A stretch of 64,000 nucleotides of DNA. Origin: Nymphaea colorata. Its lineage: Eukaryota; Streptophyta; Magnoliopsida; Nymphaeales; Nymphaeaceae. Both the position numbers and the translations under genes were made by a program. Under the pieces are notes generated by a model that did not search any database, was not told the DNA's origin, and saw only the letters and a list, made by a program, of their open reading frames with translations. The stretch lies in NCBI RefSeq assembly GCF_008831285.2, contig NC_045144.1:20415716-20479715 (forward strand), read 5' to 3'. Shown in pieces: positions 1 to 12,096 of this stretch (position 1 is the stretch's first letter; the number at the start of each line of letters is the position of its first letter).

Positions 1-81
1 ATATCATGCGCGCACCTTGGGCTGGCCTTTGTACGATGCAAAATGCGATTAATAAATTTGACTCGTTTGATTAAGTTCCTT

Positions 82-239
82 ACAGGTTGTTTGGCGACAG
101 TAACACATTCTCATAAATTTACTCTAAAAATTGAGCAAGTTTATCGAATATTTGTTTAGAACAAGTTGTTTGGCGACAGTAACACATTCTCATAAATTTA
201 CTCTAAAAATTGAGCAAGTTTATCAAATATTTGTTTAAG
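82..239. repeat. 79-bp tandem duplication
   Basis: Two adjacent 79-bp units (82-160 and 161-239) are almost identical. Each contains the words GTTGTTTGGCGACAGTAAC and TTTACTCTAAAAATTGAGC. The GTTTGGC word resembles the terminal repeat of the small element at 1045-1178, so this may be a tandemly duplicated end of a related hAT-type MITE. A further match (GACAGTAACAATGG) lies near 281-294. No coding potential is seen. Confidence 0.85.
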
Positions 240-1044
240 TGTTACATGAATCTATCTCGTTTTTTTGGGCACTTTCATGAGACAGTAACAATGGATTACT
301 GCCAGCAAATATTTACAGTAGAAAAAAAAGATTCATGGCTAAGAGGGTACCAACTACAATTTTTTTTTCTTTTTTAAACTTTGGCACAATCTTGGTTTTT
401 TTCTCTATGCCTCACTTATCAATTCTTAAAAAAAAAAAAAAAAAGTTGTTCGATTGTTGATGAAACTCAACTGCTGAGTGGCTAATGCTATAAGAACAGT
501 TGAAGTATTTTGTAGTGTAATCAATCATAGGCAGCAGACGATGATAACTAAGTTTTAGGTATAGCCGGCCCCTTTGAACTACAGAGTAAACTCTGCTCGT
601 AGTTTCGTGATATCTAAGAAGTTGTAGTTAATTAAAGATACTGAGCATCTATGGTAGGTTGTCTTTGAAAACTAAAGTCCCCTGAAAAGGGTAGTTGGAA
701 ATGGCGCAACTCTATATTCATGTCCAATCTCTTGACCACCGATTGTTATTAATTAATTAATCTCTCAACGTCTCGCGTGAAAGCAGCCGACAGAGTTAGT
801 GTTGGTAGGCGGGAGTTATCAAGGAATTACTAATGACTTCACTCACTTCTCCCAACCACCAAGCCAAATCCAGGTGCTTTTAACTGCAGAAAAGAAAGGC
901 CAATGGTTATGTGCCTTTAGCTAAAAGATAATCTTATTAGCTCTCCTATTTAGTTTTCGAGGATGCATTCTACAAATTCAACATATCATTTTTTTGTTTT
1001 TACATTGGAAGGCGTACCATGTCATTTGAAAACCGGTCTTAAGA

Positions 1045-1178
1045 TGTCGTTTGGCAGTAGGGACGCTTTGTTAATGTATCATAAATGAGTAGAGTCATGA
1101 AACACTAAAACTAATGAAACATGAATCTAACCTAATCATCGAGACTGATTCTCACAAGTGTTTTTGCTGCCAAACAAC
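1045..1178. mobile_element. 134-bp hAT-type MITE with 8-bp target duplication
   Basis: The element starts TGTCGTTTGGCAGTA and ends TGCTGCCAAACAAC, giving imperfect terminal inverted repeats of about 13 bp. It is flanked on both sides by TCTTAAGA (1037-1044 and 1179-1186), an 8-bp direct repeat that is itself palindromic. Eight-base target duplications are typical of the hAT superfamily. It is too short to encode anything and is a non-autonomous derivative. Confidence 0.75.
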
Positions 1179-1186
1179 TCTTAAGA

Positions 1187-2080
1187 GAAAAGTAATAAAC
1201 AACCACCGCAACTTACAAACTCAGCAAGTTTACTTTGGATTTGCTTGAGTCAACCTAGACTACCAAGGAACGGACGCACGAGTCAAGTACTGACCCAAAT
1301 GCAATGAAATCCTAGAGCATTTGGCTCGATCTAGGTCAGCTAACTCGGCTTGGGATCACTCTATTAATCTGCACTGTTTCATTCCACACCAATTCTAACT
1401 ACTGGAGGACATGACGTGTCACGACCCAAGTTTTTGACACATTTTTTGTATATAGATAATAGCTGAAGCAACATGAGTCTTCCTCTAAGGAAACTTGAGT
1501 AATAACCAAAACATAAACAAATCAAACACCAAACTGTTTGAAGAGACATCCTTAATTGATTTTCTCACAAAAACCCTTAGACTCAACAACTAGAGCATCT
1601 ACAATACCCAGACTCGACGCAGTGTCCAGATTGTCAATGCCAGCCCATCATAAAGTTTGAGGACGTCATTCTTGCAGCCACGATTACTCAAGAACTTCTT
1701 GTAGAGATAAAAAGAAGAGTAAGAATTCCTTTGAGTATAGAAAAATGCAGTCATATATAAAACATGGCCCGACAAAATAAGTATATAATTATGTCAACAA
1801 AAGTCATATATGGTCAGCATTTTTAGGTCCTTGTGCCGCCCAATACTCTGGGCCAACCAGTGTAGACAGAGAAGTGCGCGACAACAGTAAACTCATACGC
1901 ACTACTACCTCACAGGACGGAACCAACCACTGGACTAAAGCTCATACTCGCACTCGCATATACCATTGCATATCACATAGCCACATTTCATCTATGCATG
2001 CAAAGGTGGGGTTTGACAGTTATTATACATAGTTTTGTAACTCCCACAAAAGTCAACCTTAGGCTACAAATGCTATAAAT
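1187..2080. other. Intergenic, no gene seen
   Basis: Unique-looking AT-rich sequence with frequent stops in all frames. I see no conserved protein, RNA gene or clear repeat here. Confidence 0.5.
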
Positions 2081-2184
2081 TTTGGTCTTAGGAACCCTAA
2101 GGGACTTAGTATCAAATCCCAAATCTGTCCACCAGCTGAATTTGACAAGGGTAGGCACAAGAGACAACTGTTCTACCGTCGCTT

Positions 2185-2765
2185 TTTCAGTCGTCGCAAA
2201 AAGCACTCCAATGACAAGCAGTCATTCAAAAACTCATATCTCTTCATCAGCTTTTCCAAAAATTATAAAATTTTACAGGGATAAGCTTCAGAAGCAGATG
2301 AATCCAACAAGATCTTGTTCGACATTTTCCGACACCAGAGCTGACAGCGCCGGCCGCCAGAATCTGGTTCAGTTTTTGGTTTCACAGGGAAGCATTTCAG
2401 CGACACGTGGTCACTCAAAAATTTGAATCTCCTCAACTGCTTACCCAAAAAAATATGAAATTTTACAAGAGTAATCTTCAGAAGCGGGCAAATCCAACGA
2501 GCTCTTACTCGTCAATTTCTGACACCGGAGCAGACAGCGCCGGCCATTGGAAGCCGCTATAGTTTTCAGATTTTATGTTGCAAAAAGCACTCCTGCGATA
2601 GACAGTCATTCAAAAATCAGTATCTTTACATCGGCTGCTCCAAAAATTATGAAATTTTACAGTAATGATCTTCAGAAGCAGACGAATCCGACGAGCCCTT
2701 ATCGACATTTTCCAACACCTGAGCTGATAGCTCCGGCCGCTGGAATCTGACATAGTTTCAGATCT
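2185..2765. repeat. Three degenerate tandem units of about 190 bp
   Basis: Three diverged copies of one unit follow each other. Landmarks recur in order: AAAAGCACTCC or an equivalent, a segment reading roughly CCAAAAATTATGAAATTTTACA, CTTCAGAAGC, and a GC-rich block (GACAGCGCCGGCC) at about 2341, 2533 and 2727, spaced roughly 190-194 bp. The short ORFs in the array differ between units, so this is non-coding tandem repeat DNA, possibly inside an old retroelement. Confidence 0.7.
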
Positions 2766-3236
2766 AGCAGGAACAAAACACCCAACTCCTTCCATCTTCT
2801 ATTCCTTTTTCATTTCAAGTCCAAATCGCATCAAGCTTGGTAGGGATCCTCCTGAGACTCAGGTGCCCCTACTGTGTCTCCGGCGATCCTATTGTGACTC
2901 CGGTGATCCAGCAACAGGGACTATTGTGAGTGTAATTTTTCCAGTGTTCACACTCATGACTAGTATAAAGCAGCACTACTGAACTAGTCTATTTCCCAGA
3001 GTATATCACTATAGGATTGAGGAGTTGACAATAGAAAAGACATTCAATTTTAAAAAAAAATCTTTAAGAGAGTTGGTGCAAAATTGGCAAACGCTGGTAG
3101 GTGGTCGGTTTCAATTTTAAATTCTTGTCGCATCAATCCTCTGTACTGTAAAAAAAATGCACCGATATGCAAGTTAATGCATAGTGAAGGCATCACCTTG
3201 ACGCACCAAAAATAGTTCTAAATCCTACTTGATCCA

Positions 3237-3700
3237 AGAAGGGGGGAAAGATGTAATGCCCACGATTTTCTTTCTTTTTCTTTAGTTAGGAAAAATGTTA
3301 GAATGGGGAGAGGTTGTAAATAGTAGATTAAATAATTGTTGAAAATAAGGAAATAGCTGAAACTGCCAAGGGAGCAGAGATGGAAAGAAACAAATGAATC
3401 ACCAAGGATAAACCTGGCTGGAGGAGTAACTGAAATATTAATTGAAAGAGGGAAAAAAGAAAACGGACAAGTTATTTCTTTCCTTGAGAGAGAGATTGCA
3501 AAATTCGTATGTCAATTTTGGATGCCTTGAAGAGGGTCTATTTAACCCTATTTTACCGCAAATAAACATTCCTTTTACTGCAGCAATGGAGGAAAACGTC
3601 CAGCAATAGAGAGAGAGAGAGAAAGAAAGAGAGAGAAGGGTTTCCAATTATGCTCTCTTCTTGAAGAAGATCGTGTCTAGGGGCTGCTTATGAGAAACAA
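3237..3700 (+). mobile_element. Possible polypurine tract and start of an LTR
   Basis: A purine run AAGAAGGGGGGAAAGA is followed directly by TGTAATGCCC at 3252. A polypurine tract abutting a TG dinucleotide is the expected boundary between the interior and 3' LTR of a plant LTR retrotransposon, and TGTAATGCCC resembles common LTR starts. I could not find a matching 5' LTR, the CA end or gag/pol sequence, so this is at most a remnant. The right end given is arbitrary. Confidence 0.3.
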
Positions 3701-5765
3701 GAAGACTGTCGACGGGAGCTGATTTTACCAGTATGGGAAGATTCAGATGTGTATGCAGCATGTAGTCCATGTATGATATGTGTTATGTTTGGGGAATATA
3801 GATGTATAAATGTAAATATGTCATATGTATACAGGTATGTCTAGAGTAAGAAGTAGGTGGTCAGGTTGAATATGCTAGTATGCAGTACTGTAACATGGAA
3901 GGTTGAGCATGATTATAGACTCGCAACTAAAAATTTGAATAGGATCAGCGTCATGACTGATGGTGAGTGAGTAGGTGTTGTGACGTGATGATACCTAAGT
4001 TTTGGAAGTGCATAAACTGATATTCTTGTAGCATGTATCACTTAATGGTAAATTCGGCAAGGAAAAACCCCTGTTCTTATGAATATATATATATATAGGT
4101 ACGCATGTGTGGGTATAGATCTACAATGCATGCTTATACATACTCATATGTAGCTGTGTATTCATATTGTGGGTGGTAGGTTGCAGTAGCTGGACTGTAT
4201 GTAAATGTGCTTGCATGTTGAAATGGTATGGCTGGCAAGTCCCTTCATGAATGGGTCTGATGATGATCGGCAACTGCAGATGTATATGTGAGAAAATTAG
4301 TATGAGCAGGATATATCAACACTGTTTCTTAGCTATTATGTTTCTGTCTTATTCCTCTAATGATCTCGTGCATTACGTTAGTGTATAAATCATAACAAAA
4401 CACAGGAAGAAAAAAAAAAAAGAGACCTTTGCAAAACATAACATGAATGGTACAAGGTCCACTTAGCAAGGGACTGCTTCATACTCTATGATTGTCACTC
4501 AGTTGTAGTTAGTAATACTAGATATGCAGGGGAATATTTGATCAAAATAGAAGTGCGCAACTCTTATACATTGATGAGTTTATATAATAACCTAGCTGAT
4601 TCACCGAATCCACTCTTGACCCCGTAACTCAGGTATTTCGCAGATCCGATCATGAGTTTGAAACTATGTCGCTAAATATATAATTTGTCCGCAGAAATAT
4701 AATGTTAAACTTACACACTGTTGGTTTATCATGGACACGGTAAAATAAAGTTAACTTTCATGTGTTTTGACTTTGTTGTCATCTAGCTAATTAAAATATG
4801 TCATTCACGAGGATCATCCTGGTTTCTTAGAAATCTGAAATTTTTTCAGTCGATTCAACCGTACAAGTATGGTCAGAATATGTGGGAGTGCTGTAGGAAT
4901 TTTAAATACATGTGTACATTGAAAATTATCAGCTGAAAGATCTAAAGCAATTAAATAAATTCATTTTATCTTAGATTTTGTTAATATTTGGAGACATAAT
5001 GACTGGATACACCAAAACAATTTTGGACTGAAAAACATGGTAACCTGACCACTTGGGTAAGAGGCAAAAACCAGACTTATTAAAATTAATTATTAAAATA
5101 TAGTTTTTGCAATCTAATTTTATAGATAAGATCTTAAGAGTGATTGGAAGCATATATTAAATTAGTTGTTGTCATACTTAAATAATGTTTCTTAATATAA
5201 AAAAATGAAGGGCTCTTATACCATCAAAGTTTTGGTAGTATAAAAATTAATTTATTTTTATAAAAATGATTTGAACTAAAATATGAGTTATATTAAATTA
5301 GTGTTTATAAGCACATTAGAAGAACCACATTTTATTTAAAACATTTTTTAATAAAAATCTAAGAGGTCTAGTTTTTGTACCTTCTCATATATATATATAT
5401 ATATACAAGTGATGGGCAGATACCATAAAAAACAAAAACCAGATGGCTTAAATTTGTTTTAGAAATTGTCTTAAACAAAATCCGATCATCCTATTGTGTT
5501 CATAAACATCAATTTAATATAAATCATATTTTAGTTCAAGCTATTTTGTAAAAAAAATGATTTTTCTACTATCATAATTTAGATACTATAAATGGCATTC
5601 ATTTTTTATTATTAAAAACATTATTAAAATTTAAAAAATGACTAACTTAATGCATGTGACTGATCAAATCATTCCTAAGATCGGATCAACAAGATTATAC
5701 TAACAAAAGAACAATTTAACGTTTATTTTTAGTGGTCTGGCTGTCATCTCTTGCCATAATAATCA

Positions 5766-5766
<1 letters not shown>

Positions 5767-5815
<49 letters not shown>
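5767..5815. repeat. (TA)n microsatellite
   Basis: About 24 uninterrupted TA units. Shorter (AT)n runs occur at 4083-4097 and 5388-5405. There are no genes nearby. Confidence 0.95.
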
Positions 5816-5817
<2 letters not shown>

Positions 5818-6914
5818 TAGGTAGGTGTTTTTAAATTTTGCAATGCTAAAAGCAGTTGCCATTACCATTACTGCATTCCGTGGCTAAAAACTGTGGTCAA
5901 CCTGACAGTTTTTAACGTTGCGGCCGGCATGTTCCGTCACGAAAGGATCTGCTTGAGAGACTTGAACAAATCCAATCTCATTAACAGTGAGTTTGTAGTT
6001 TGCATTGAAAAAGAAAAAACTAGGTCCACTCATTTTAAGTCCATGGCAGATCTGGGGTGTCTGTTCAAAGGTTTATTTTTCCAAACAACTTATACAGCAA
6101 AAACTTTCCAAGAAAACAAATTTGGCAGCCAGAGAAATGACAGAAACGTTGCCATCAATATTCTTGTGAGAAGAAATCATGTGCAACTCAGTCAATAGAA
6201 TTAATTACTTCTGCAATGGCGCTCTCAGTTTCTCTTGCCATTGTCATGTTTAATGAGAAAGTGGTTTTGCTTGCTTGATCAGGCCTCTGACTTGTACTAT
6301 ATTCGCTCTCATCAAAGATGGAAATTAAGCGGTTCTGTTTGAGCAGGAGATATTGCAATCTAAATCCATAAAACATTCATTAATAAAATGGAGGTTGAAT
6401 ATGTCGCCAGTGCAGAGAAAGTAGCCTTTCAGTGCAGAGAATCGCGTACTGTCTACTTCGATTTTTCACATTATTTACTTCTTTGACTCAAGCGCAAATG
6501 CAGCCGGTCTTCTTCCCGAACAACAGAAAAAACCACCGTGCTGAACATTAAGACGCTGCCATCTTCAAATGGCAGAAAGAATATAACAAGTATTACAGAC
6601 AACAGTGCCATGAGATACCAAATGAGAGCTTCTTTCTGTTATTTCTTTCAACTCTGCAGCCCTCAGTCATACAAGTTTGTTATGGCAATTTCATTCTCCC
6701 ATTGGCAGCTTTGATGGGTTGCAAACATCAAGGGTCTTTTCATCTGAAAAACAGAAGAAAAGAAAGACAGAAAAGAGAGACTTTCATGTCAATTGTCAAA
6801 CAGTACAATGAAGAGAAGACAGGAAGCAGTGAAAGTGAACCTGCCTATCACTTCATGCAGTCTCACCTTAAGGATTTGGTCTCCAAAAAATGAGTTTGAA
6901 TTCAGTATTTTCAC

Positions 6915-6915
6915 A

Positions 6916-6963
<48 letters not shown>
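6915..6963. repeat. (CT)n microsatellite
   Basis: A nearly pure CT tract of about 49 bp. It generates spurious Ser-Leu and Arg-Glu repeat ORFs on the two strands. Confidence 0.95.
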
Positions 6964-6965
<2 letters not shown>

Positions 6966-7831
6966 GAAAAAAAGGCCACACAGTATAACAGTTTGACTCC
7001 TCAAAAGAGGAAACTTTGAATGTCATTTTAAGATAGAAAAGCATAAAACCAAATAAATGTTCTCAGCGACTAATCGAGTCACTTTCTGTTCTTGTCTCTA
7101 TGGACATTAGGGTTTGATATATAACCCAAGACCTTCATAGTCTTCATGAGGTAAGGGTTTCACTGAAACACATAAACCCGCCATTATTCTTGTGTTGCTA
7201 CTCTTCCAACCTCTCCCAGATAACCTGCTCTGATTAAATCTTACACAATTTCAAGTTACAGAAGGTGTGCCATGAATGAAACGGAAAAACAAGAATGAAG
7301 AAGTGAAGAAATAAAGTCCGCCATTCATTTAAAGTTCAAGGAAAGGCTTGGCCGAGCTCTGTTGACTGATGAAAGACTTTTAGTTTCAGTCTTTCCTGTT
7401 TATTTTTGTTAAAACGCACAAGATATGCATGATTTCCTGCAATAGGCTGAACGCAAAGGTTTCAGAAATAAAGCACCACCATGATATGGAACTCCCAAGG
7501 GTCTTTATATCTTGTTGGAAGAAGAAAAAACATGTCTTAGCTAGCAATTTACTTGTATTACAGATGGCAGAAAGTTCTTCATCAATCGTTGGAATCTTGA
7601 ACAAGAGAAAGATAATTTCAAAAACATTACCATTAGTATTGTTACAATATATGAAACTCACAAGTGAAGCAGCGGTTTTGAACCGTGCAAGCTTTTTATG
7701 CATACAAACGGTGTAGAGAGCGGCCACCAGTGCAAGTTCCAACAAATTGGACTTGCAAGGTCAAGAAAACGCCCATATGATATATGGGTTGTCTATAGAA
7801 AAGCTCAGGAAGGATATCGCCATTGCAAAAC

Positions 7832-8020
7832 TCACAGCAGCCCATTTTGTCCACTGTTGCTGCAACACAGCTGATGCACCTGTAGTCCTTCTGCCCACAT
7901 GACATCTCGAAAAGAAAGGGTAGCGATGGCCATGGCCTTGGCCAGCCATGGCAGTGGAAATGATAACAAGAGCAGCAGCAAAGAGGAGGAGGAGGAGAAG
8001 AACAAAGAGAGCAAAGCCAT
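7832..8020 (-). CDS. Possible small secreted protein, unknown function
   Basis: A 62-residue ORF starts at 8020 on the minus strand. Its first 30 or so residues look like a secretion signal: a Met, a Ser run, a run of six Leu, then PLPWLAKA. The predicted mature part is short and has only two adjacent cysteines. The overlapping frame immediately downstream (minus, about 7912-7800) is much richer in cysteine, with SCGQKDYRCISC and KMGCCEFC. A frameshift between a signal-peptide frame and a cysteine-rich frame would explain both, making this a broken cysteine-rich peptide gene. A TATA box lies 67 bp upstream of the ATG. I do not recognise a family, and it may not be a gene. Confidence 0.3.
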   Translation of the reverse strand: MALLSLFFSSSSSLLLLLLSFPLPWLAKAMAIATLSFRDVMWAEGLQVHQLCCSNSGQNGLL

Positions 8021-8081
8021 GGTGAGGAAACTAGCTTAACTGCGAGGTGAACAAGGCCAGGGGACTGAGGGCTCTCAAGTA

Positions 8082-8143
8082 AGGTACTTATACAAGGGAA
8101 GTAAGTACCTGCTGTTCTCTTCTGCGGCTCAAGAGAACAGCAG
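8082..8143. promoter_or_regulatory. Two stacked perfect inverted repeats
   Basis: The first is AGGTACTTA (8082-8090) with TAAGTACCT (8102-8110), a perfect 9-bp arm around an 11-bp centre. The second is CTGCTGTTCTCTT (8109-8121) with AAGAGAACAGCAG (8131-8143), a perfect 13-bp arm with a 9-nt loop. They share two bases and lie directly upstream of the small minus-strand ORF. They could be paired transcription-factor sites or a hairpin. Confidence 0.6.
8087..8093 (-). promoter_or_regulatory. TATA box for the 8020 minus ORF
   Basis: On the minus strand the sequence reads TTGTATAAGTACC. TATAAG here is 67 bp upstream of the ATG at 8020, which would leave a leader of about 35 nt. It sits inside an inverted repeat (8082-8110). 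Confidence 0.45.
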
Positions 8144-8667
8144 CGGCATACCTCTTCACAGCGGGAATGCCCCTCTGTGTGGGGTTAGGGTGAAATGGTT
8201 AATATGCTGGACCTACCATATCTATTTCCAGTAAATATTGCCATGAATATGACTTCACTTTTTCACTGAAATGCCACCAAAATGCTTTACCGATCTTTTT
8301 TGGTTCTAATCAACAATTAAGTGAAAGAGAAGATCTGAAACTCTCAAACTTTCATTCTCAAAATGGAAAGCAGATGATTGTTTGCTCTCTGCATCTATTT
8401 TGGTTCTGTACTTTTATAATTCTTTTGATCTTCTTCCAAATCCAATACCGATGTTTTAGCAGATTTTGAACCGTCGGATTCAACCGGTATCAGATTCATT
8501 GGGTAATCCAAGAATTTAACAACTTAAAGCTGCATCAACTCAAAAGCAGAAAACTGCTCGACAAACAAAGATAAGAAGTTGATATATAAGCTATTTGGCA
8601 TGATGAAAGACATCTTCGTTAGTAAATCTAGTTAAAAAAAACTTATGCTTTGTAATCTAAATTAGCA

Positions 8668-8695
<28 letters not shown>
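8668..8695. repeat. (AT)n microsatellite
   Basis: Fourteen AT units in otherwise featureless AT-rich DNA. Confidence 0.95.
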
Positions 8696-8700
<5 letters not shown>

Positions 8701-9073
8701 TTCAAGAAAGAATTAAGTGCTGGAACTTTAGGGGCAGGATGGGTAGTTTCAGTGGGAATGCGGAAGCTGCGCAGTGAGGACAAGAAAAGGATTCTGTCAT
8801 ATTTGTAAGAGCAGTTTATGACAAGCAAATTTATGGGTTTCAGGAAAACATAAGTCGGTGGTGGTTTACATTGATTTTGTCTGCTATTTTCCTTTTTCTT
8901 CCTTGTTTCTTTTTGTTCTCTTGTTTTTCAAAAAAATTGTTTGAAATCGAGGGGGGGTCCAGTGATTCACAGAGAGCTGTCTCCCCATGAAGTTATTTAT
9001 GGTGACGACGTCTGCAGTCATAGAAAATGACTACACAAGGGAACAAAAGGATAAAAGGGCATGCTATAACTTT

Positions 9074-9077
<4 letters not shown>

Positions 9078-9119
<42 letters not shown>
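9078..9119. repeat. (CT)n microsatellite
   Basis: Twenty-one uninterrupted CT units. Confidence 0.95.
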
Positions 9120-9124
<5 letters not shown>

Positions 9125-9414
9125 CCTGGGTTGAGTTACTGAGGTAGTGTTGCCCAATTACTGGTAAACCCTGGGCACGCACAGTAAGAGAGACAGAGAG
9201 AGGCGTTAGTACTCTTCTGTAATGACTATGACAGGTCTTGGAGGTTTATCCCTTTTGTCGCTGACACAAGGAAAAAGAGAGTCAGCCTCGACCCTCCATG
9301 ATGATGTTCACCTTATTGTATATAAAACGGATGACTTACTCTTACAGGAGACACTGCTTTCCTGGATGAACAATTTCTCTCTCCCCCCCCCCCTCCCCCC
9401 TTTTTGTCTTCCTG

Positions 9415-10021
9415 CCATTAGCAACCATGACAGAACACCATGTAGTAAAATGTACCGTATCCATGTCCCCAACATCTCTCTCTCTCTCTCTCTCTACCAT
9501 CTGAAATTGGTTCAGCTTTTTCTTCTGTCCGTTTCGTCGGTCTGACCACCACAATAAAACTCCCCTGGTCTAGCCCAAACAGTCATTCTTACGGCCACAC
9601 AGACCATCTCCCTCTTTCTCTCTCTTAATTCAGTTTGAATGTGAAGAAGAAATTCATGATTCATATAAAGAAATGTATTCCAGTTCGTGATTACAGAGAA
9701 ACAAATTGCACTCAGTCATCTGTGGCTAGTACTGTAAGGTATTGGTGCCACTGACCACGTGGGCTCATCTTGGAATTTGATCCTAAAGCATGTCTGTTTA
9801 GATCATAACCATGAAATTAACTGCAACGTTTTCTGCGACAACTTATGTGGAAATTCTGGACCAAGACTTTCTTTTTCGTGTTCATAGAGTCGTTCATTAT
9901 GTGTATGTAGGATTGCTGCCATTGACTGGTAGCCGATTCTCTAACGTCGTATCGAGCTCTCCAATTGCTTTCAGCCATTACCAACCATGACAAAACATTA
10001 AGCAGTGAAACAATATATCTG

Positions 10022-10052
<31 letters not shown>

Positions 10053-10525
10053 ACACAATTTGAAATTGGTTCAGCTTTTTCCTCTGTCTGTTTCCTCGGT
10101 CTGACCACCACAATAAAACTCCCCTCGTCTGGCCCAAACAGTCATTCTTAAGGCCACACAGACCATCTCTCTCTTTCTCTCTCTTTATTCAGTTTGAATG
10201 TGAAGAAAAAATTCACGAGTCATGTAAACAAATATATTCTAGTTCGTGATTACAGAGAAAAAAAATTGCACTCAGTCATCTGTGGCTAGTACTGTAAGAT
10301 ATTATTGCCACAGAGCACATGGTGCATCTTGGAATTTGATTCTAAAGCATGTTTGTTTAGATCCTAACCATGTAGTTAACTGCAACGTTTTCAGCGAGAA
10401 ATTCTGGAGCAACATGGGGACTTTCTCTCTCGTATTCGTAAAGTCCTTCATTACGTGTATGTAGGATTGCTGCTATTGACTGGTATCCGATTCTTTAAGG
10501 TCGTATTGAGCTCTCCATTTGCTCG
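9415..10525. repeat. 559-bp direct tandem duplication
   Basis: Two units of about 559 bp (roughly 9415-9970 and 9974-10525) share long matches in the same order: AACCATGACA, a CT tract, TTGAAATTGGTTCAGC, CTGACCACCACAATAAAACT, the word CACTCAGTCATCTGTGGCTA, and TGTGTATGTAGGATTGCTGC. The offset is constant (9541 against 10100). Both contain (CT)n runs, which may have promoted the unequal exchange. I see no conserved coding frame in either copy. Confidence 0.85.
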
Positions 10526-10529
10526 TCGC

Positions 10530-12090
10530 CCTCCATCTTCTTCATCCTCCTATTCTGTTTTTTCCTCCATACTGCCTCGTGAGCTCTCCCTCTCTTCTTT
10601 CAACTAACATCTTCCATTTGCAGCATTTAATGCACCGCATCATGAGCAAAAGAGGGAGAGAAAAAGACAGAGAGAAAGAGAGATCTAGAGCTAAAAAAGA
10701 GAAAGAAGAACTCTCTTGGTGGTCTATGAAAATTTTGTACGCGACGGTGGAAGGAGTTGCTGAGCACGTGAGCCCGTTTAACTTATGCAATGATGACGAT
10801 CGACGTTGTTGCTTGCTGCTCCTTCATTTAATTACTCTATCTCTCTCTCCAAAACGGATTGAATGCTCTCTATTTCTCTCTCTCGTTTGACAGTGATCAG
10901 TGGGGGGAAATGAGAAGAGTCATTTTCCTGTGTAGCCTTGATTTTGTTGACCATAATAATGCAGAGAGTCAGCTTCTTCATAATGTTCTCTCTGTCAAGT
11001 TGCTTAAAATCACGCGTACGATGGAGGATTTGGAAAAGGTGAGCGCCGTTCTGGAGAAAAGAACAGGAGACTCGGGCAAAATGGGATCATTCTTCAGACA
11101 GCATTTAAGATTTCAGGACTCTCCTGCGCCTATACGTGCAAAGTCGCTGCTTTCCACGAGCTGCCACAGTGAATGTGAATCGTAAAGATTCAAGGTGGTA
11201 AATGAGTTCGGTTTTTGAATTAGTTAAATACATAAGAAATCAGATTTTTTTATTGTTGTTTATGTAGTGCAGAAAAAAGCAAAATTATGAAGAAAGAAGA
11301 AGATTTAAAGATGTTGGTTCGAAAAGGCACGAAAGTAGCAGTTGTTTATACTAAGACGACAGAGAGAATTGAAAACGACTGTGCGTTTCACAAACAGTTT
11401 ACGGGCATCATTTCACAAACAGTTTTTGCTCAAGCCAACAATATAAACACAGTAAACAAAAAATTCAGAGAGAGACGTGAGCAGCTTTCTAAATATCTTT
11501 GAGAACTGTTCAAGTACTATGGAGAACAGACGCAACTGAGATTAAAATACCTAAGTAGAATTTACCTCATTTGCAACCAATAGAACCTATTTGGAAGATT
11601 TTAGAAAACTTATTTTGATACTAACATTACTTATTCTTTAGAATGAGAAAAATTGTCAGCCATCACTCTCATTAAATTGTCTATATAAAGGTCTATGGAG
11701 TTCAAAGGTCATTTATAATTTTACTCAGTTTCTACCATGGTGGTAGTCTTGGCCGATCTGTAAAAATACAAAAATCAAATTGAATTGGCCAGGCTGCCGA
11801 TTTCAGTGGATGGACTGATTCAGAGATTCGACTGAATCTGTTATAGACCATATTGTTACTCTCATTTCGTTTTTTATGAGTTGTAATATATATTTCCTCT
11901 TTTGCTTCTGCCTTGCAGTTTTTTGTTACTGTAACTAGGGGGTTTTTTATAACTAAAAGACTTTTTATCCTTAAATTTTGGTATACATTCTCATTTTATT
12001 TATTCTCTTTCTCTCTCTATATTGAATGTGTTATGAACCATATTGTTACTCTCTCTCTCTCTCTATCTCTTTCTCACACACACACTCTCT
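10530..12090. other. Intergenic, no supported gene
   Basis: Several ORFs of 60-120 codons occur on both strands, including one at 10859-11185 (plus) with non-repetitive composition. None matches a family I know, none is bordered by recognisable splice sites that extend it, and several are CT-repeat products. The stretch 11500-12090 is AT-rich. Confidence 0.45.
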
Positions 12091-12096
12091 ATATGT

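Noticed and set aside
5893-6198. 101-codon plus-strand ORF
   Set aside because: No family features, no upstream promoter signals, flanked by AT-rich repeat DNA.
10859-11185. 108-codon plus-strand ORF with non-repetitive composition
   Set aside because: No known family, begins in a CT-repeat region, and no supporting splice or promoter signals.
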